A stretch of 64,000 nucleotides of DNA from Rhodophyticola sp. CCM32 (GTDB lineage: Bacteria > Pseudomonadota > Alphaproteobacteria > Rhodobacterales > Rhodobacteraceae), in the NCBI RefSeq assembly GCF_004751985.1, contig NZ_CP038492.1, forward strand, positions 3,038,001 through 3,102,000, given 5' to 3'. Both the position numbers and the translations under genes were made by a program. The notes beneath the pieces are model-generated. The model was not told the DNA's origin, ran no database searches, and worked only from the letters and a program-made list of their open reading frames with translations. Shown here one piece after another: positions 1 to 8,249 of this stretch (position 1 is its first letter; every line of letters starts with the position of its first letter).

Positions 1-265
1 GGGCCATGGCAACCGCGCGTTCGGCCATTTCGGCAAGTGTATCGGGGTTGATGTCAGAGGCTGATACGCAGGCCTGACGCGGGCCGGTCATGACGCGCAG
101 GCCGATCTCGATCCCCTCGGCGCGTTCGGCCTGTTCCAGCGTGCCGTTCAGCACATCAATGGATACCGATGTACCCTCCACGGCAATGGCATCGGCGGCT
201 TCGGCTCCGGCCTTGGTGGCTGCGTCCAGAAGGGCGCTGGTCAGATCGGAAAGGGATCGGGTCAT
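1..265 (-). CDS. pmbA: PmbA/TldD-family metalloprotease, N-terminal part
   Basis: The first 88 codons of a gene that runs off the left window edge. The start MTRSLSDLTSALLDAATKAG, followed by a stretch containing VSIDVLNGTLEQAERAEGIE and GLRVMTGPRQACVSASDI, is the usual opening of PmbA, the partner of TldD. Together they form a cytoplasmic zinc metalloprotease that processes peptides such as microcin precursors and CcdA. The zinc-binding C-terminal half lies outside the window, so catalytic competence cannot be judged. The gene reads leftward and shares its upstream side with the 3' end of the DUF2125 gene. The family call is by recognition of the N-terminus only; TldD itself is less likely. 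Confidence 0.8.
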   Translation of the reverse strand, partial: MTRSLSDLTSALLDAATKAGAEAADAIAVEGTSVSIDVLNGTLEQAERAEGIEIGLRVMTGPRQACVSASDINPDTLAEMAERAVAMA

Positions 266-394
266 GCGGGGTACATATCCTGCCGGGTGATGTGCTGCTG
301 TAGGCCGCAGATGGCGGGGGTGCAAGATGGCACTCGTGAAAACCGCCCGGGGCCATGGCTGGCACCGGGCGGTCCGAATGGATTTTTGATCCGT

Positions 395-1900
395 TTATTG
401 CAGTGGTATGCCGTTGGCGGTGATCCCGCCGCCGGGCAGGAACTCGATGGTGGTTTCCAGCGTGTCCGGGCTAGGACCGGGCCGGGCAAACATGCCCGAG
501 ACACCGCGCGCCATGGCAGCCTGTTCCTCCGGCAGAAGCCCGGCGGTTGTCAGCCGTTCGAGAAGCGCGCTCAGCCCTGCGGCACGCAGATCAATGGTGC
601 CGACGGGCATCGGAATGACCTGACCCGCTGCGAAATCCAGATCACCCTCCCCTTCCAGAGAGGCACCGGCGAGGGACAGTTGCAATTCATTCAGCGTGAC
701 CTCGCGCAACTCTCCCGGAGGGCCCTGCAAGGCGGCAGGATCACCTGCCATCAGATTGACGAACATCTGCACCTTGCCGGTGATATCCACGATCAGCGAT
801 GCCGGATCGCGCGGGATCGCCGCACCGGGGTCAATCATGGCCCATAGCGCGTCATTCACCTCAAGCTCCTGATAATCGAGGCGAAGCGCCATATCAGAGG
901 GGTCAGGCTGTGGCATCAGCGGCAGGGTCAGAAGGAAGCCGGTTGAGGCAGCGCTGACCTCGATCGGCAGCGGAAATTCCGATGTCTGCACGGTTGCATC
1001 GACATTTTGCGCCGACAGATCATAGGTCAGCCCGCCCTCTGCAAAGGCCACGGCCATGTTGCCGCCTTCATTGGCGAAGGTCATATGGAAGCTGGTTTCG
1101 GGTTCCTCAAACGTGACCTCATAGCTCAACCGTTCATAATCTGCCTGGCCTTCAAGGTTGAAATCCTCGGGCAGGGCAGCGCCGGACGAGATTTGCGACA
1201 TTGCCGCCATCGAGGACAGCGTGCCGGACCCCGATGAGGTTGTGGCCCCCATATTGAAGCTCATTTTGAAGCTGCCCGGTGTTCCCCCGGAGGAAGAGGC
1301 ATCTACGGTGCCGGTCGCACTTGAAAAGCCCCCGGTTGAGGTGAAGCTGGTTGTTTCGGGCGTGTCGCCGGTGATGTTATACTGCACCAGCAGATCATTG
1401 ACTGTGGCGGAGATATCCAAATCTCCACCGGTGTCACCCGCAATACTGATCTGATCAGTTGTAACCGACAGGGCATCGGCGCTGTAATCATACTGGCGCG
1501 CGCCCGGGTCGCCCGAGACGGTGATGGTCAGGCCCTCATGGCGCATATCCATCACCACGCTGACCGGCGGGGCGTTTTGAACCTGCGTATTTGAGGTGAT
1601 CCGGTAGACTTCGGACAGGCCCACACTCAACGTGCCATCGTCATTTTCGGTCAGGGTGACCTGATCGATCTGACCGGTGGAGGTCGTTTCCCCCTGCACA
1701 CTTGTGGAGGTCAGGCCGGTGATCACCAGCCCGGTGGCGGTTTCCGTGACCGAATCGGCGGTCAGGGTCTGGCCGGAAAAGGCGGTTTGTGCCTGCCATT
1801 CGGCCCAAAGCTCCTGGGCATCGACATCGGCAAATGCCGGGGATGCGGCAATAACTGCCACTGTGGAAATACTGATAGAAAGGGATTTGATTTTTGACAT
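395..1900 (-). CDS. DUF2125-family secreted protein
   Basis: A 501-residue protein with a clear Sec signal peptide (basic MSKIKS start, hydrophobic ISISTVAVIAASPAFA, cleavage near residue 24). The mature protein is rich in Thr, Ser, Gly and acidic residues with alternating beta-strand-like segments and no catalytic motif that I recognise. It resembles the DUF2125 family, common in Rhodobacterales and of unknown function; a periplasmic or outer-membrane-associated role is inferred. It is transcribed leftward, divergent from the SDR gene, with about 110 bp between the starts. The ATG at 1898-1900 directly precedes the signal peptide, which supports this start. Confidence 0.75.
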   Translation of the reverse strand: MSKIKSLSISISTVAVIAASPAFADVDAQELWAEWQAQTAFSGQTLTADSVTETATGLVITGLTSTSVQGETTSTGQIDQVTLTENDDGTLSVGLSEVYRITSNTQVQNAPPVSVVMDMRHEGLTITVSGDPGARQYDYSADALSVTTDQISIAGDTGGDLDISATVNDLLVQYNITGDTPETTSFTSTGGFSSATGTVDASSSGGTPGSFKMSFNMGATTSSGSGTLSSMAAMSQISSGAALPEDFNLEGQADYERLSYEVTFEEPETSFHMTFANEGGNMAVAFAEGGLTYDLSAQNVDATVQTSEFPLPIEVSAASTGFLLTLPLMPQPDPSDMALRLDYQELEVNDALWAMIDPGAAIPRDPASLIVDITGKVQMFVNLMAGDPAALQGPPGELREVTLNELQLSLAGASLEGEGDLDFAAGQVIPMPVGTIDLRAAGLSALLERLTTAGLLPEEQAAMARGVSGMFARPGPSPDTLETTIEFLPGGGITANGIPLQ

Positions 1901-2010
1901 AATAACCTACCAAAGGTGAATTGAATGGCGGGATGTTCGGTCCAAGGCCCGTAGGCGTCAAGAGCAGATTGGCCCGGAAGCTGACAGAACTTTCTAAAAA
2001 TCGGGGGATA

Positions 2011-2766
2011 ATGAAAGATATGCGCGGGAAAACGGTCATGATTACAGGGGCCAGCCGGGGGATCGGCGCCGCAGCGGCGCGCGCCTTCGCCGATGAAGGT
2101 GCCAATGTGGTGCTTTTGGCCCGGTCGCGGGAAAGCATCACGGATCTGGCAGGCGAGATCGGAGATCAGGCCCTGGCGGTGCCCTGCGATGTCAGCCGCT
2201 ACTGGGAGGTGGAGGCCGCCGTGACTGCTGCCGTAGAGACCTTTGGCGGGCTGGATGTGCTGATCAACAATGCCGGTGTGATCGAACCGATCTCTCACTT
2301 GGCAGAGGCCGACCCCGAGGCCTGGGGCCATGTGATCGACATCAATCTGAAAGGTGTTTTCCATGGCATGCGCGCGGCGATGCCGGGCATGGTGGACCGT
2401 GGCGGCGGCACGATTATCACCATCAGTTCCGGCGCGGCCCATAACGCCCTGGAAGGGTGGAGCCATTATTGCAGCTCAAAAGCCGGGGCGGCGATGCTGA
2501 CCATGTGCCTGCATAAGGAAGGCGCTGATAAGGGGATTCGCGCCATGGGCCTGTCGCCGGGCACGGTGGCCACCGAAATGCAGCATGAGATCAAGGCCAG
2601 CGGCCTGAACCCGGTCAGCAAGCTGGACTGGTCCGATCATATTCCGGCGGACTGGCCCGCAAAGGCGCTGGTCTGGATGTGCTCGGCAGAAGCCGATGAA
2701 TATCTGGGCGAAGAGATTTCCCTGCGTGACAAGGGCATCCGCGCCCGGCTTGGTCTGTCCGCATGA
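2011..2766 (+). CDS. SDR-family NAD(P)-dependent oxidoreductase
   Basis: A 251-residue classical short-chain dehydrogenase. The Rossmann motif TGASRGIG is at residues 12-19, the NNAG motif follows, and the catalytic Tyr153 and Lys157 lie in HYCSSK after the ISSGA serine strand. Length is normal for the family. A longer in-frame reading begins at a TTG at 1921, but the ATG at 2011 has a purine-rich GGGGGA site just upstream and places the Rossmann motif at the usual distance. The substrate cannot be read from the sequence. The stop overlaps the start of the crotonase gene by ATGA, so the two are translationally coupled and probably act in one acyl-CoA or carbonyl pathway. Confidence 0.85.
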   Translation: MKDMRGKTVMITGASRGIGAAAARAFADEGANVVLLARSRESITDLAGEIGDQALAVPCDVSRYWEVEAAVTAAVETFGGLDVLINNAGVIEPISHLAEADPEAWGHVIDINLKGVFHGMRAAMPGMVDRGGGTIITISSGAAHNALEGWSHYCSSKAGAAMLTMCLHKEGADKGIRAMGLSPGTVATEMQHEIKASGLNPVSKLDWSDHIPADWPAKALVWMCSAEADEYLGEEISLRDKGIRARLGLSA

Positions 2767-3389
2767 TTGCATTGAACCGCGAGGATGGTCTGTGGCAGGT
2801 GGTGCTGAACCGGCCTGACAAGGCCAACTCCCTGACCGAAGACATGTTGCGCCAACTGGCCGGGATTGCCGAAGAGGCGGGGCAGGACCCGGGTGTGCGG
2901 GCGCTGCTGCTGACCGGTGCGGGCAACCGCGTGTTCAGCGCAGGGGCCGATCTGGAAGCCGCCAGAGCCGGGCTTGCAACCTCCCCCCTGTGGGAGCGCG
3001 TTTCGACCGCGATTGCGGATTTGCCCTGCCTGACGATTGCCGCCCTGAACGGCACATTGGCCGGCGGCGCGTTCGGCATGGCGCTGGCCTGCGATCTGCG
3101 GATCGCGGTGCCCGGCGCGCGGTTTTTCTATCCGGTGGCAAAGCTGGGCTTCCTGCCGCAACCATCTGACCCCAAACGCATGGTTTCCCTGATGGGCCCG
3201 GCGCGGACCAAACTGGTGTTGCTGGCCGGGCAGAAGCTGACGACCGAGGAGGCTTTGGGGTTTGGGCTGATCGACCGGATTGTGGAACCTGACACGCTGT
3301 TGCAGGTCGCGCGGGATCTGGCCACGGATGCGATGGCCGGCGATGCGGCCAATCTGCGGGGGATAAAACACCTGATCACCGGGCGCTGA
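2763..3389 (+). CDS. Short enoyl-CoA hydratase/isomerase (crotonase) family protein
   Basis: A 208-residue crotonase-fold protein. The N-terminal VVLNRPDKANSL, the CoA-binding FSAGADL and the oxyanion-hole region LAGGAFGMALACDLRIA are recognisable. It is shorter than typical hydratases (about 260 residues), missing most of the C-terminal helical region. The two glutamates used by classical enoyl-CoA hydratases are not in their expected places: the first motif reads GGAFGM instead of GGCELA-like, and the second reads PVAKLGFLP instead of PEVKLGLIP-like. It may be an isomerase, thioesterase-like or non-hydratase member. It overlaps the upstream SDR gene by 4 bp and is surely cotranscribed with it. 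Confidence 0.8.
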   Translation: MIALNREDGLWQVVLNRPDKANSLTEDMLRQLAGIAEEAGQDPGVRALLLTGAGNRVFSAGADLEAARAGLATSPLWERVSTAIADLPCLTIAALNGTLAGGAFGMALACDLRIAVPGARFFYPVAKLGFLPQPSDPKRMVSLMGPARTKLVLLAGQKLTTEEALGFGLIDRIVEPDTLLQVARDLATDAMAGDAANLRGIKHLITGR

Positions 3390-3522
3390 GACCGGGGCCA
3401 ACAGGCGACAGCCCCTGCCACATCCGGCGCAGGGCCGAGGCCGGGGCCTGCGAATGGTGTTTCCCTTCCACGGCAAACCCCCTTAGACCGGTCAGAAAAG
3501 AGGTCGGGGACAAGGCGTCACC

Positions 3523-4848
3523 ATGGAAAACCAACCAGAGATCATCCAGCAGGCGCTGGAGCTTGCCGAAGATGGCTCGACACTTGCGCGTGACTGGCTG
3601 ACCAGCCCGGTCGCCTGGTCGCAATTCGCGCTTTTGGTCACCGCATTTCTGGCGGCGCTTCTGGTGTCGCGCCGCCTGATGCCCGCGCTGAAAAAACTGC
3701 TGACCCCGGCTGAAGACCACCAGACAGTGCTTTCCATCGCGCGGCGGTTTCTGGTGCGGTTCCTCCCCCTGCTGCTGCCGCTGCTGGCCTATGGGTTCAC
3801 CGCAATCGGCGAATCCATTGTGGTCTCGCTGTTCGACAGCGGCGCGGTGATCGCGTTCGGCAAACGGGTGTTCCTGTTTCTGGCCGCGCGCAGCCTGGTC
3901 ACCCAAATCCTCAATGATCCGTTCCTGAAGCTTCTGGGCCGCTATGTGCTGATCCCGGCTGCGGCGCTTTATGCCCTGGGCCTGCTTGATGACGTGACCC
4001 TTGCGCTGACCGAGTTACAGGTGTCGCTGGGCAATATCTCCTTCTCGGTCATGGCGCTGATCCGTGGGGGGATTGCAGGCAGTCTGCTGTTCTGGCTGGG
4101 TCGCTGGTCCACCCGGCACAGCACGGAGTATATCGGCCGGCAGGAAGATATGCGCCCCGCAACCCGGGAACTGGCGATCAAGACGGTTGAGATCATCATC
4201 TTCGGCGCCGCTTTCCTGCTGTTGATGAGCATCATGGGCATCGACCTGACAACCCTGGCCGTGCTGGGGGGTGCCATCGGTGTGGGGCTGGGCTTTGGCC
4301 TGCAAAGGATCGCCTCCAATTTCATCTCAGGGGTGATCCTGCTGCTGGAGGGGCAGGCCACGGTGGGCGACTATGTCGAACTGGATGGCGGGGAGCAGGG
4401 CAAGATCGTCAGGATGACGGCGCGCGCAGCGGTGCTGGAGACATTTGACGGCCGCTGGATTGTGGTCCCGAACGAGGATTTCATCACCACCCGGGTGGTG
4501 AATTACTCCGACAGTGGCAGCGCCAACCGGTATGAAGCGCCCTTCTCTGTCAGTTATGACACCGATATCAATCGGATCCCGGCCCTGATCGAGGCGGCGG
4601 TCGCAACCCATCCCGGTGTTCTTGATGCACCTTATCCGCCCGATTGCGAATTGCGCGGCTTTGGCGACAGCGGTGTTGATTTCAGTGTCGAGTTCTGGGT
4701 GAACGGTCTGGATGACGGCGATAACAAATACACCTCCGACGTGCTGTTCCTGATCTGGAATGCGTTGAAAGAGAACAATATCGAAATCCCCTATCCGCAT
4801 CGCGTGCTGGAGTGGAAAGCCGGGCAAGACCCGCGCGATCCTGCATGA
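3523..4848 (+). CDS. MscS-family mechanosensitive ion channel
   Basis: A 441-residue inner-membrane protein with several hydrophobic helices in the first 240 residues, then the family hallmark LAVLGGAIGVGLGFGLQRIA at about residues 244-263: the Gly/Ala-rich pore helix followed by the SNFISG turn. The cytoplasmic beta domain (VGDYVEL...GKIVRMTARAAVLETFDGR, then VPNEDFI) and vestibule follow. It is longer than E. coli MscS and so belongs to the larger family with extra N-terminal helices. Likely role: release of solutes on hypo-osmotic shock. Its stop overlaps the next gene's ATG (ATGA at 4845-4848), linking it to the flavoprotein without an obvious functional reason. Confidence 0.9.
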   Translation: MENQPEIIQQALELAEDGSTLARDWLTSPVAWSQFALLVTAFLAALLVSRRLMPALKKLLTPAEDHQTVLSIARRFLVRFLPLLLPLLAYGFTAIGESIVVSLFDSGAVIAFGKRVFLFLAARSLVTQILNDPFLKLLGRYVLIPAAALYALGLLDDVTLALTELQVSLGNISFSVMALIRGGIAGSLLFWLGRWSTRHSTEYIGRQEDMRPATRELAIKTVEIIIFGAAFLLLMSIMGIDLTTLAVLGGAIGVGLGFGLQRIASNFISGVILLLEGQATVGDYVELDGGEQGKIVRMTARAAVLETFDGRWIVVPNEDFITTRVVNYSDSGSANRYEAPFSVSYDTDINRIPALIEAAVATHPGVLDAPYPPDCELRGFGDSGVDFSVEFWVNGLDDGDNKYTSDVLFLIWNALKENNIEIPYPHRVLEWKAGQDPRDPA

Positions 4849-6014
4849 GTGATGCGCTGGTGATCGGGGCCGGGCCTGCGGGGCTGATGGCGGCGGAAAC
4901 CCTGGCGCGCGCCGGGCGGCAGGTGCTGCTGGCCGAGGGCAAACCCTCTGCCGGGCGCAAATTTCTGATGGCGGGCAAATCGGGGCTGAACCTGACCCGG
5001 ATCGAGCCTGAGACGCAGTTCTATGCCCGGTATCAGGAGGCCACCCCCTGGCTGGCCCCGATGCTGGATGCGTTTGGCCCGAAACAGGTACAGGGTTGGG
5101 CAGGCAGTCTGGGGCAGGATCTGTTCACCGGCACCACCGGGCGGGTGTTTCCCGTGGCGATGAAGGCCTCTCCCCTCCTGCGCGCCTGGATGTCGCGGAT
5201 GGAGATCACCTTGCGCACCCGCTGGCACTGGCAGGGCTGGGAGGAAACGGGCGGGCTTGCTTTTGACACCCCCGGGGGGCGGCAGGTTTTGCACCCGAAA
5301 GTCACGGTTCTGGCGCTTGGCGGGGCCAGTTGGACACGGCTTGGCTCTGACGGAGCCTGGGCGTCCTGGCTGGCCGCGAAAGGGGTCGGGATCGCGCCAT
5401 TCAAGCCTGCGAATATGGGGGTTTCCGTGAGCTGGTCCCAGCATATGGCGATGCATTTCGGCGCCCCGGTGAAGAATGTGGCCCTGATGGCGGGGGCGAA
5501 AAGACATCGCGGTGAGTTCGTGATTTCCGCGCGCGGGCTGGAAGGCGGCGGCATCTATGCCGTATCGCGGGCCCTGCGTGAAGGCGCCCCCCTGTCGCTG
5601 GATCTGCTGCCCGATCTGACCCACACAGAGGTGACAGCCCGGTTGTCCCGCACCAACGGCAAGGAAAGTCAGGCCAATTACCTGCGCAAAACCCTGCGCC
5701 TGACGGGCGCGCGTCTGGCCCTGTTGCAGGAGTTCGCCCGGCCCCTGCCTGATGCTGCGGCGCTGGCCTCCCTGATCAAGGCATTGCCTATTCCCCATCA
5801 GGGGCCGCGCCCGATGGAGGAGGCGATCTCCACCGCAGGCGGGGTCATGCGTGCGGCTTTTGACGACGGGCTGATGCTACGCGCCCTGCCCGGCATTTTC
5901 TGTGCCGGTGAAATGCTGGATTGGGAGGCTCCCACCGGCGGCTATCTGATCACCGCCTGTCTCGCCACGGGCCGATGGGCAGGGCAACATGCGGCAAACT
6001 GGGCCGCGCCCTGA
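4845..6014 (+). CDS. HI0933/BaiN-like FAD-dependent flavoprotein (TIGR03862 type)
   Basis: A 389-residue NAD(P)/FAD-dependent oxidoreductase of the HI0933-like family. It opens with the dinucleotide-binding motif VIGAGPAGLMAAETLARAGR at residues 5-24. KFLMAGKSGLNLT is the conserved segment after the first FAD-binding region, and the C-terminal FAD-binding signature GIFCAGEMLDWEAPTGGYL lies near residue 350. The biochemical substrate of this group is unknown. The ATG at 4845 overlaps the MscS stop, and a longer in-frame reading from 4812 would lie inside the MscS gene, so 4845 is preferred. The gene ends 114 bp before the 3' end of a convergent GST gene. Confidence 0.85.
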   Translation: MSDALVIGAGPAGLMAAETLARAGRQVLLAEGKPSAGRKFLMAGKSGLNLTRIEPETQFYARYQEATPWLAPMLDAFGPKQVQGWAGSLGQDLFTGTTGRVFPVAMKASPLLRAWMSRMEITLRTRWHWQGWEETGGLAFDTPGGRQVLHPKVTVLALGGASWTRLGSDGAWASWLAAKGVGIAPFKPANMGVSVSWSQHMAMHFGAPVKNVALMAGAKRHRGEFVISARGLEGGGIYAVSRALREGAPLSLDLLPDLTHTEVTARLSRTNGKESQANYLRKTLRLTGARLALLQEFARPLPDAAALASLIKALPIPHQGPRPMEEAISTAGGVMRAAFDDGLMLRALPGIFCAGEMLDWEAPTGGYLITACLATGRWAGQHAANWAAP

Positions 6015-6018
6015 AACG

Positions 6019-6056
6019 CGCCCCGCCCCTTCTTCTTGTCAAAAATACGCGCGCCG
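6019..6056 (-). repeat. Intergenic repeat, family 2, copy 1
   Basis: Read on the minus strand this contains GCGTATTTTTGACAAGAAG followed by AAGGGGCGGGG. A closely related unit is found at 13911-13942 on the plus strand. It sits between two convergent genes (flavoprotein and GST). Similar GCGTATTTT...AAGAAGAAGGGGC units are, from memory, common in Rhodobacteraceae intergenic regions. Function unknown. Confidence 0.6.
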
Positions 6057-6127
6057 CAGGCACAGGCGCGCAGCGCCTGCCGGGCCCAACCAAAGACCCG
6101 TCATTCTGTCCTGGGCGGGAGCTTTCG

Positions 6128-6718
6128 TTACGCCGCCATGGCGCGGGCAAAGGCAGGGCGCGCCTGCATCATCCGTACAAAATCGCCAAGCCGGGGTTCC
6201 ACAATCGGGAATTTTGCAACGGCCGCCCAGCCCCCGCAATGGGCCAGCAGAATATCGGCGATTGTCATGGTCTCGCCCATCAGGAACGGTCCATCCTCTG
6301 CCATACGCGGGATCAGCGCGTGTTGAGAGCGTTCAAACTCCCATTTCAGACTGTCCTTGATCGCGGGCACGCGCCTGTCCTCGGGCAGGATGAAACTATG
6401 CCGCGCGGCGGTCCAGATCAGCGCGTCGAACTCATCAATGATGAACTGGGTCAGACTGTCCTGCCTCGCCCGTTCCACCGTGCCGGCGGGAAAGGTCAGT
6501 GATCCGTGTTTGTCGGCCAGATAGGTCATGATCGCCACGGAATCGGTGATTGGCACCCCGCCCGACACCAGAACAGGTATCTTGCCTGCGGGGTTGAAGG
6601 CGATCACCTCGTCAGATCGCGGCGGCGCGGCGACATGCTCATAGTCCAGACCCAGCTCTTCCAGTGTCCACAAAACCCGGAGCGTGCGGCTTTTGACGCC
6701 GCCAATCACCTGATACAT
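6128..6718 (-). CDS. Glutathione S-transferase family protein
   Basis: A 196-residue cytosolic GST-like protein. The N-terminal thioredoxin-fold half (residues 1-75) carries VKSRTLRVLWTLEELGLDYE, the glutathione-binding cis-Pro region GKIPVLV and the SDAI-type ITDSVAIMTYLADKHG motif. The all-helical C-terminal half follows with MTIADILLAHCGGWA, the usual N-capping box region. The length is normal. The likely role is conjugation or reduction of electrophiles with glutathione; the substrate is unknown. It reads leftward, 20 bp downstream of the holA start region, and could share a transcript with holA only if that transcript came from upstream through non-coding sequence. Confidence 0.85.
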   Translation of the reverse strand: MYQVIGGVKSRTLRVLWTLEELGLDYEHVAAPPRSDEVIAFNPAGKIPVLVSGGVPITDSVAIMTYLADKHGSLTFPAGTVERARQDSLTQFIIDEFDALIWTAARHSFILPEDRRVPAIKDSLKWEFERSQHALIPRMAEDGPFLMGETMTIADILLAHCGGWAAVAKFPIVEPRLGDFVRMMQARPAFARAMAA

Positions 6719-6738
6719 GCTGTCTTCCTCACATCATT

Positions 6739-7761
6739 TCAGTGGCGCGGCATCATCGCCAGACGGATCAGCGCGCGTTCCATAAGGGCCATTTGCGGGG
6801 CCTGCTGGCTGGAACGCAATGTTAAATCGGTTTCGACCAGCAGACCAAGCGCCGTCTCCAGATTATGCAGGCCCCAGGCCTGTGCCTGCCGGATCATCCT
6901 CTCGCGCCGGGGCCCGAAGATCGGCGGGCGGGCCGAGGCGATGCCCGCCGAAGCGCCGCCCGGATGGGCCGAGGCGCTGTGCAATATGCGAAAATGGCGA
7001 AGCGCCGCGATACATAAACCCACCGGCTGCACCCCCTGACCGCCAAGCCGGGTGACCAGCGGGCCGATCGCCCCGGCCTGGGCTTCGGCGGCCGCATGCA
7101 GGATGTCGTCAAGCTCGGCCTCGATGGTGGCAGGCGCACAGGCGGCCACATCCCCGGGCGTGACCGGCGCCGGATCCTGATGTTTGTAAAGCGCCAGCTT
7201 GGTCACGGTCTGGCGAAAATCGCCCGGGTCCAGCGATTGCGCCAGCGTGGTCAGATCGGCCATCGCTTCCGGTCCGATCTGCGTCACCCCGGCTTTTTGC
7301 AGGGTCTCCTCGATCTCGTGGCGCGAGGGCGGGTCATCATAGATGCCAACCGCATAGGCGGTCTTGTGCCCCTCAAACAGTTTGCGCAGGGCAGAACGCG
7401 CGGCCAGTTGCCGGGCGGTCACGATGATCTGCGCATCGCCCGGTGCCCAGTCTTCCAGCGCGATCCGGATCACCGGGGCCAGCCCGTCGCCCGCGTCTTC
7501 AACGAAAACCGCACGGGGACCGGGGAAAAAGCCCTGCGCCTTGACCGCATCCAGAAGCGCGGCACTGTCTGATCGCAGGTCCGGGGCGGGGATGCGCGTC
7601 AGGCGCATCTCGGCCTCAGCCTCGGGGCCAAGCAGCGCCTCCAGCACCTGCTGGCGTTTCAGGGCCACACGCATGGCATCCGCGCCATAGATCAACAGTC
7701 CGGTCGCATCCGGGTCGGGCCTAGCGAAATAGCCCGATGCCTCCCGGGGGGAGAGTTTCAT
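6739..7761 (-). CDS. holA: DNA polymerase III subunit delta
   Basis: A 340-residue clamp-loader delta subunit. The start [37 protein letters not shown] resembles alphaproteobacterial HolA, in which the N-terminal RecA-like domain opens with a degenerate ATP-site strand (LLIYGADA). The C-terminal collar domain is also present (LRSSQQAPQMALMERALIRLAM). It loads the beta clamp together with delta-prime and gamma/tau. The ATG overlaps the lptE stop by 4 bp. The order leuS-lptE-holA, all leftward and overlapping, is a conserved arrangement in proteobacteria and strongly supports both small-gene calls. Confidence 0.9.
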   Translation of the reverse strand: MKLSPREASGYFARPDPDATGLLIYGADAMRVALKRQQVLEALLGPEAEAEMRLTRIPAPDLRSDSAALLDAVKAQGFFPGPRAVFVEDAGDGLAPVIRIALEDWAPGDAQIIVTARQLAARSALRKLFEGHKTAYAVGIYDDPPSRHEIEETLQKAGVTQIGPEAMADLTTLAQSLDPGDFRQTVTKLALYKHQDPAPVTPGDVAACAPATIEAELDDILHAAAEAQAGAIGPLVTRLGGQGVQPVGLCIAALRHFRILHSASAHPGGASAGIASARPPIFGPRRERMIRQAQAWGLHNLETALGLLVETDLTLRSSQQAPQMALMERALIRLAMMPRH

Positions 7762-8249
7762 GACCAGCGGCCGGCATTGGCCAGAAGGTTCGAGACGATC
7801 TGATCACCCAGCGCCACCATCAGCCGTTCCTCTGCATCGCGTTCAGCGGTAGCTGTGGCGATGGTGGAACCGGTGGTGGAATAGGAGGTGAAGCTGCGCA
7901 CGCTGGCCGCATGGACCTGAACATCGCTTCCCGCCTCGACCACGCGAAACCGGCTTGTTCCGGTCAGGTTGATCCGGGTGATGTCATTTGATCCGGTGAT
8001 TGCGGTGCCTCTTGCCACGATTGTGGTGGCCAGGGTCATCGCATAGCGCGGGCTGTCGGCTCGGCCAAGCCGTTCCTCCAGCCGGGCGACCAGCAGAAAT
8101 TCAGCCCGGGTTTCGGGCGGTTCCACCAGTATCTGATTGCGCAGCACACTGCCCGACCCGCCGGGGGCATAGACCGGCGCGAAACCGCAGGCCGCAAGCG
8201 GCACTGCGGCGAGACATGTCAGGACGGTGCGGCGGTCAGATAACGACAT
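7758..8249 (-). CDS. lptE: LPS-assembly lipoprotein LptE
   Basis: A 163-residue lipoprotein. The twin-hydrophobic leader [21 protein letters not shown] ends in the lipobox LAAC and is followed by GFAPVY, typical of LptE. LptE plugs the outer-membrane barrel LptD during lipopolysaccharide delivery. The ATG at 8247-8249 lies 14 bp inside the end of leuS; a longer reading from 8270 would add residues before the leader and is less likely. The stop overlaps the holA start by 4 bp. Family identification rests on position between leuS and holA, the lipobox and CGFxPxY; sequence conservation of LptE is generally low. Confidence 0.85.
   Translation of the reverse strand: MSLSDRRTVLTCLAAVPLAACGFAPVYAPGGSGSVLRNQILVEPPETRAEFLLVARLEERLGRADSPRYAMTLATTIVARGTAITGSNDITRINLTGTSRFRVVEAGSDVQVHAASVRSFTSYSTTGSTIATATAERDAEERLMVALGDQIVSNLLANAGRWS

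Noticed and set aside
1921..2010. Upstream TTG start for the SDR gene
   Set aside because: It would add 30 residues with no conservation before the Rossmann fold; the ATG at 2011 has a better ribosome site.
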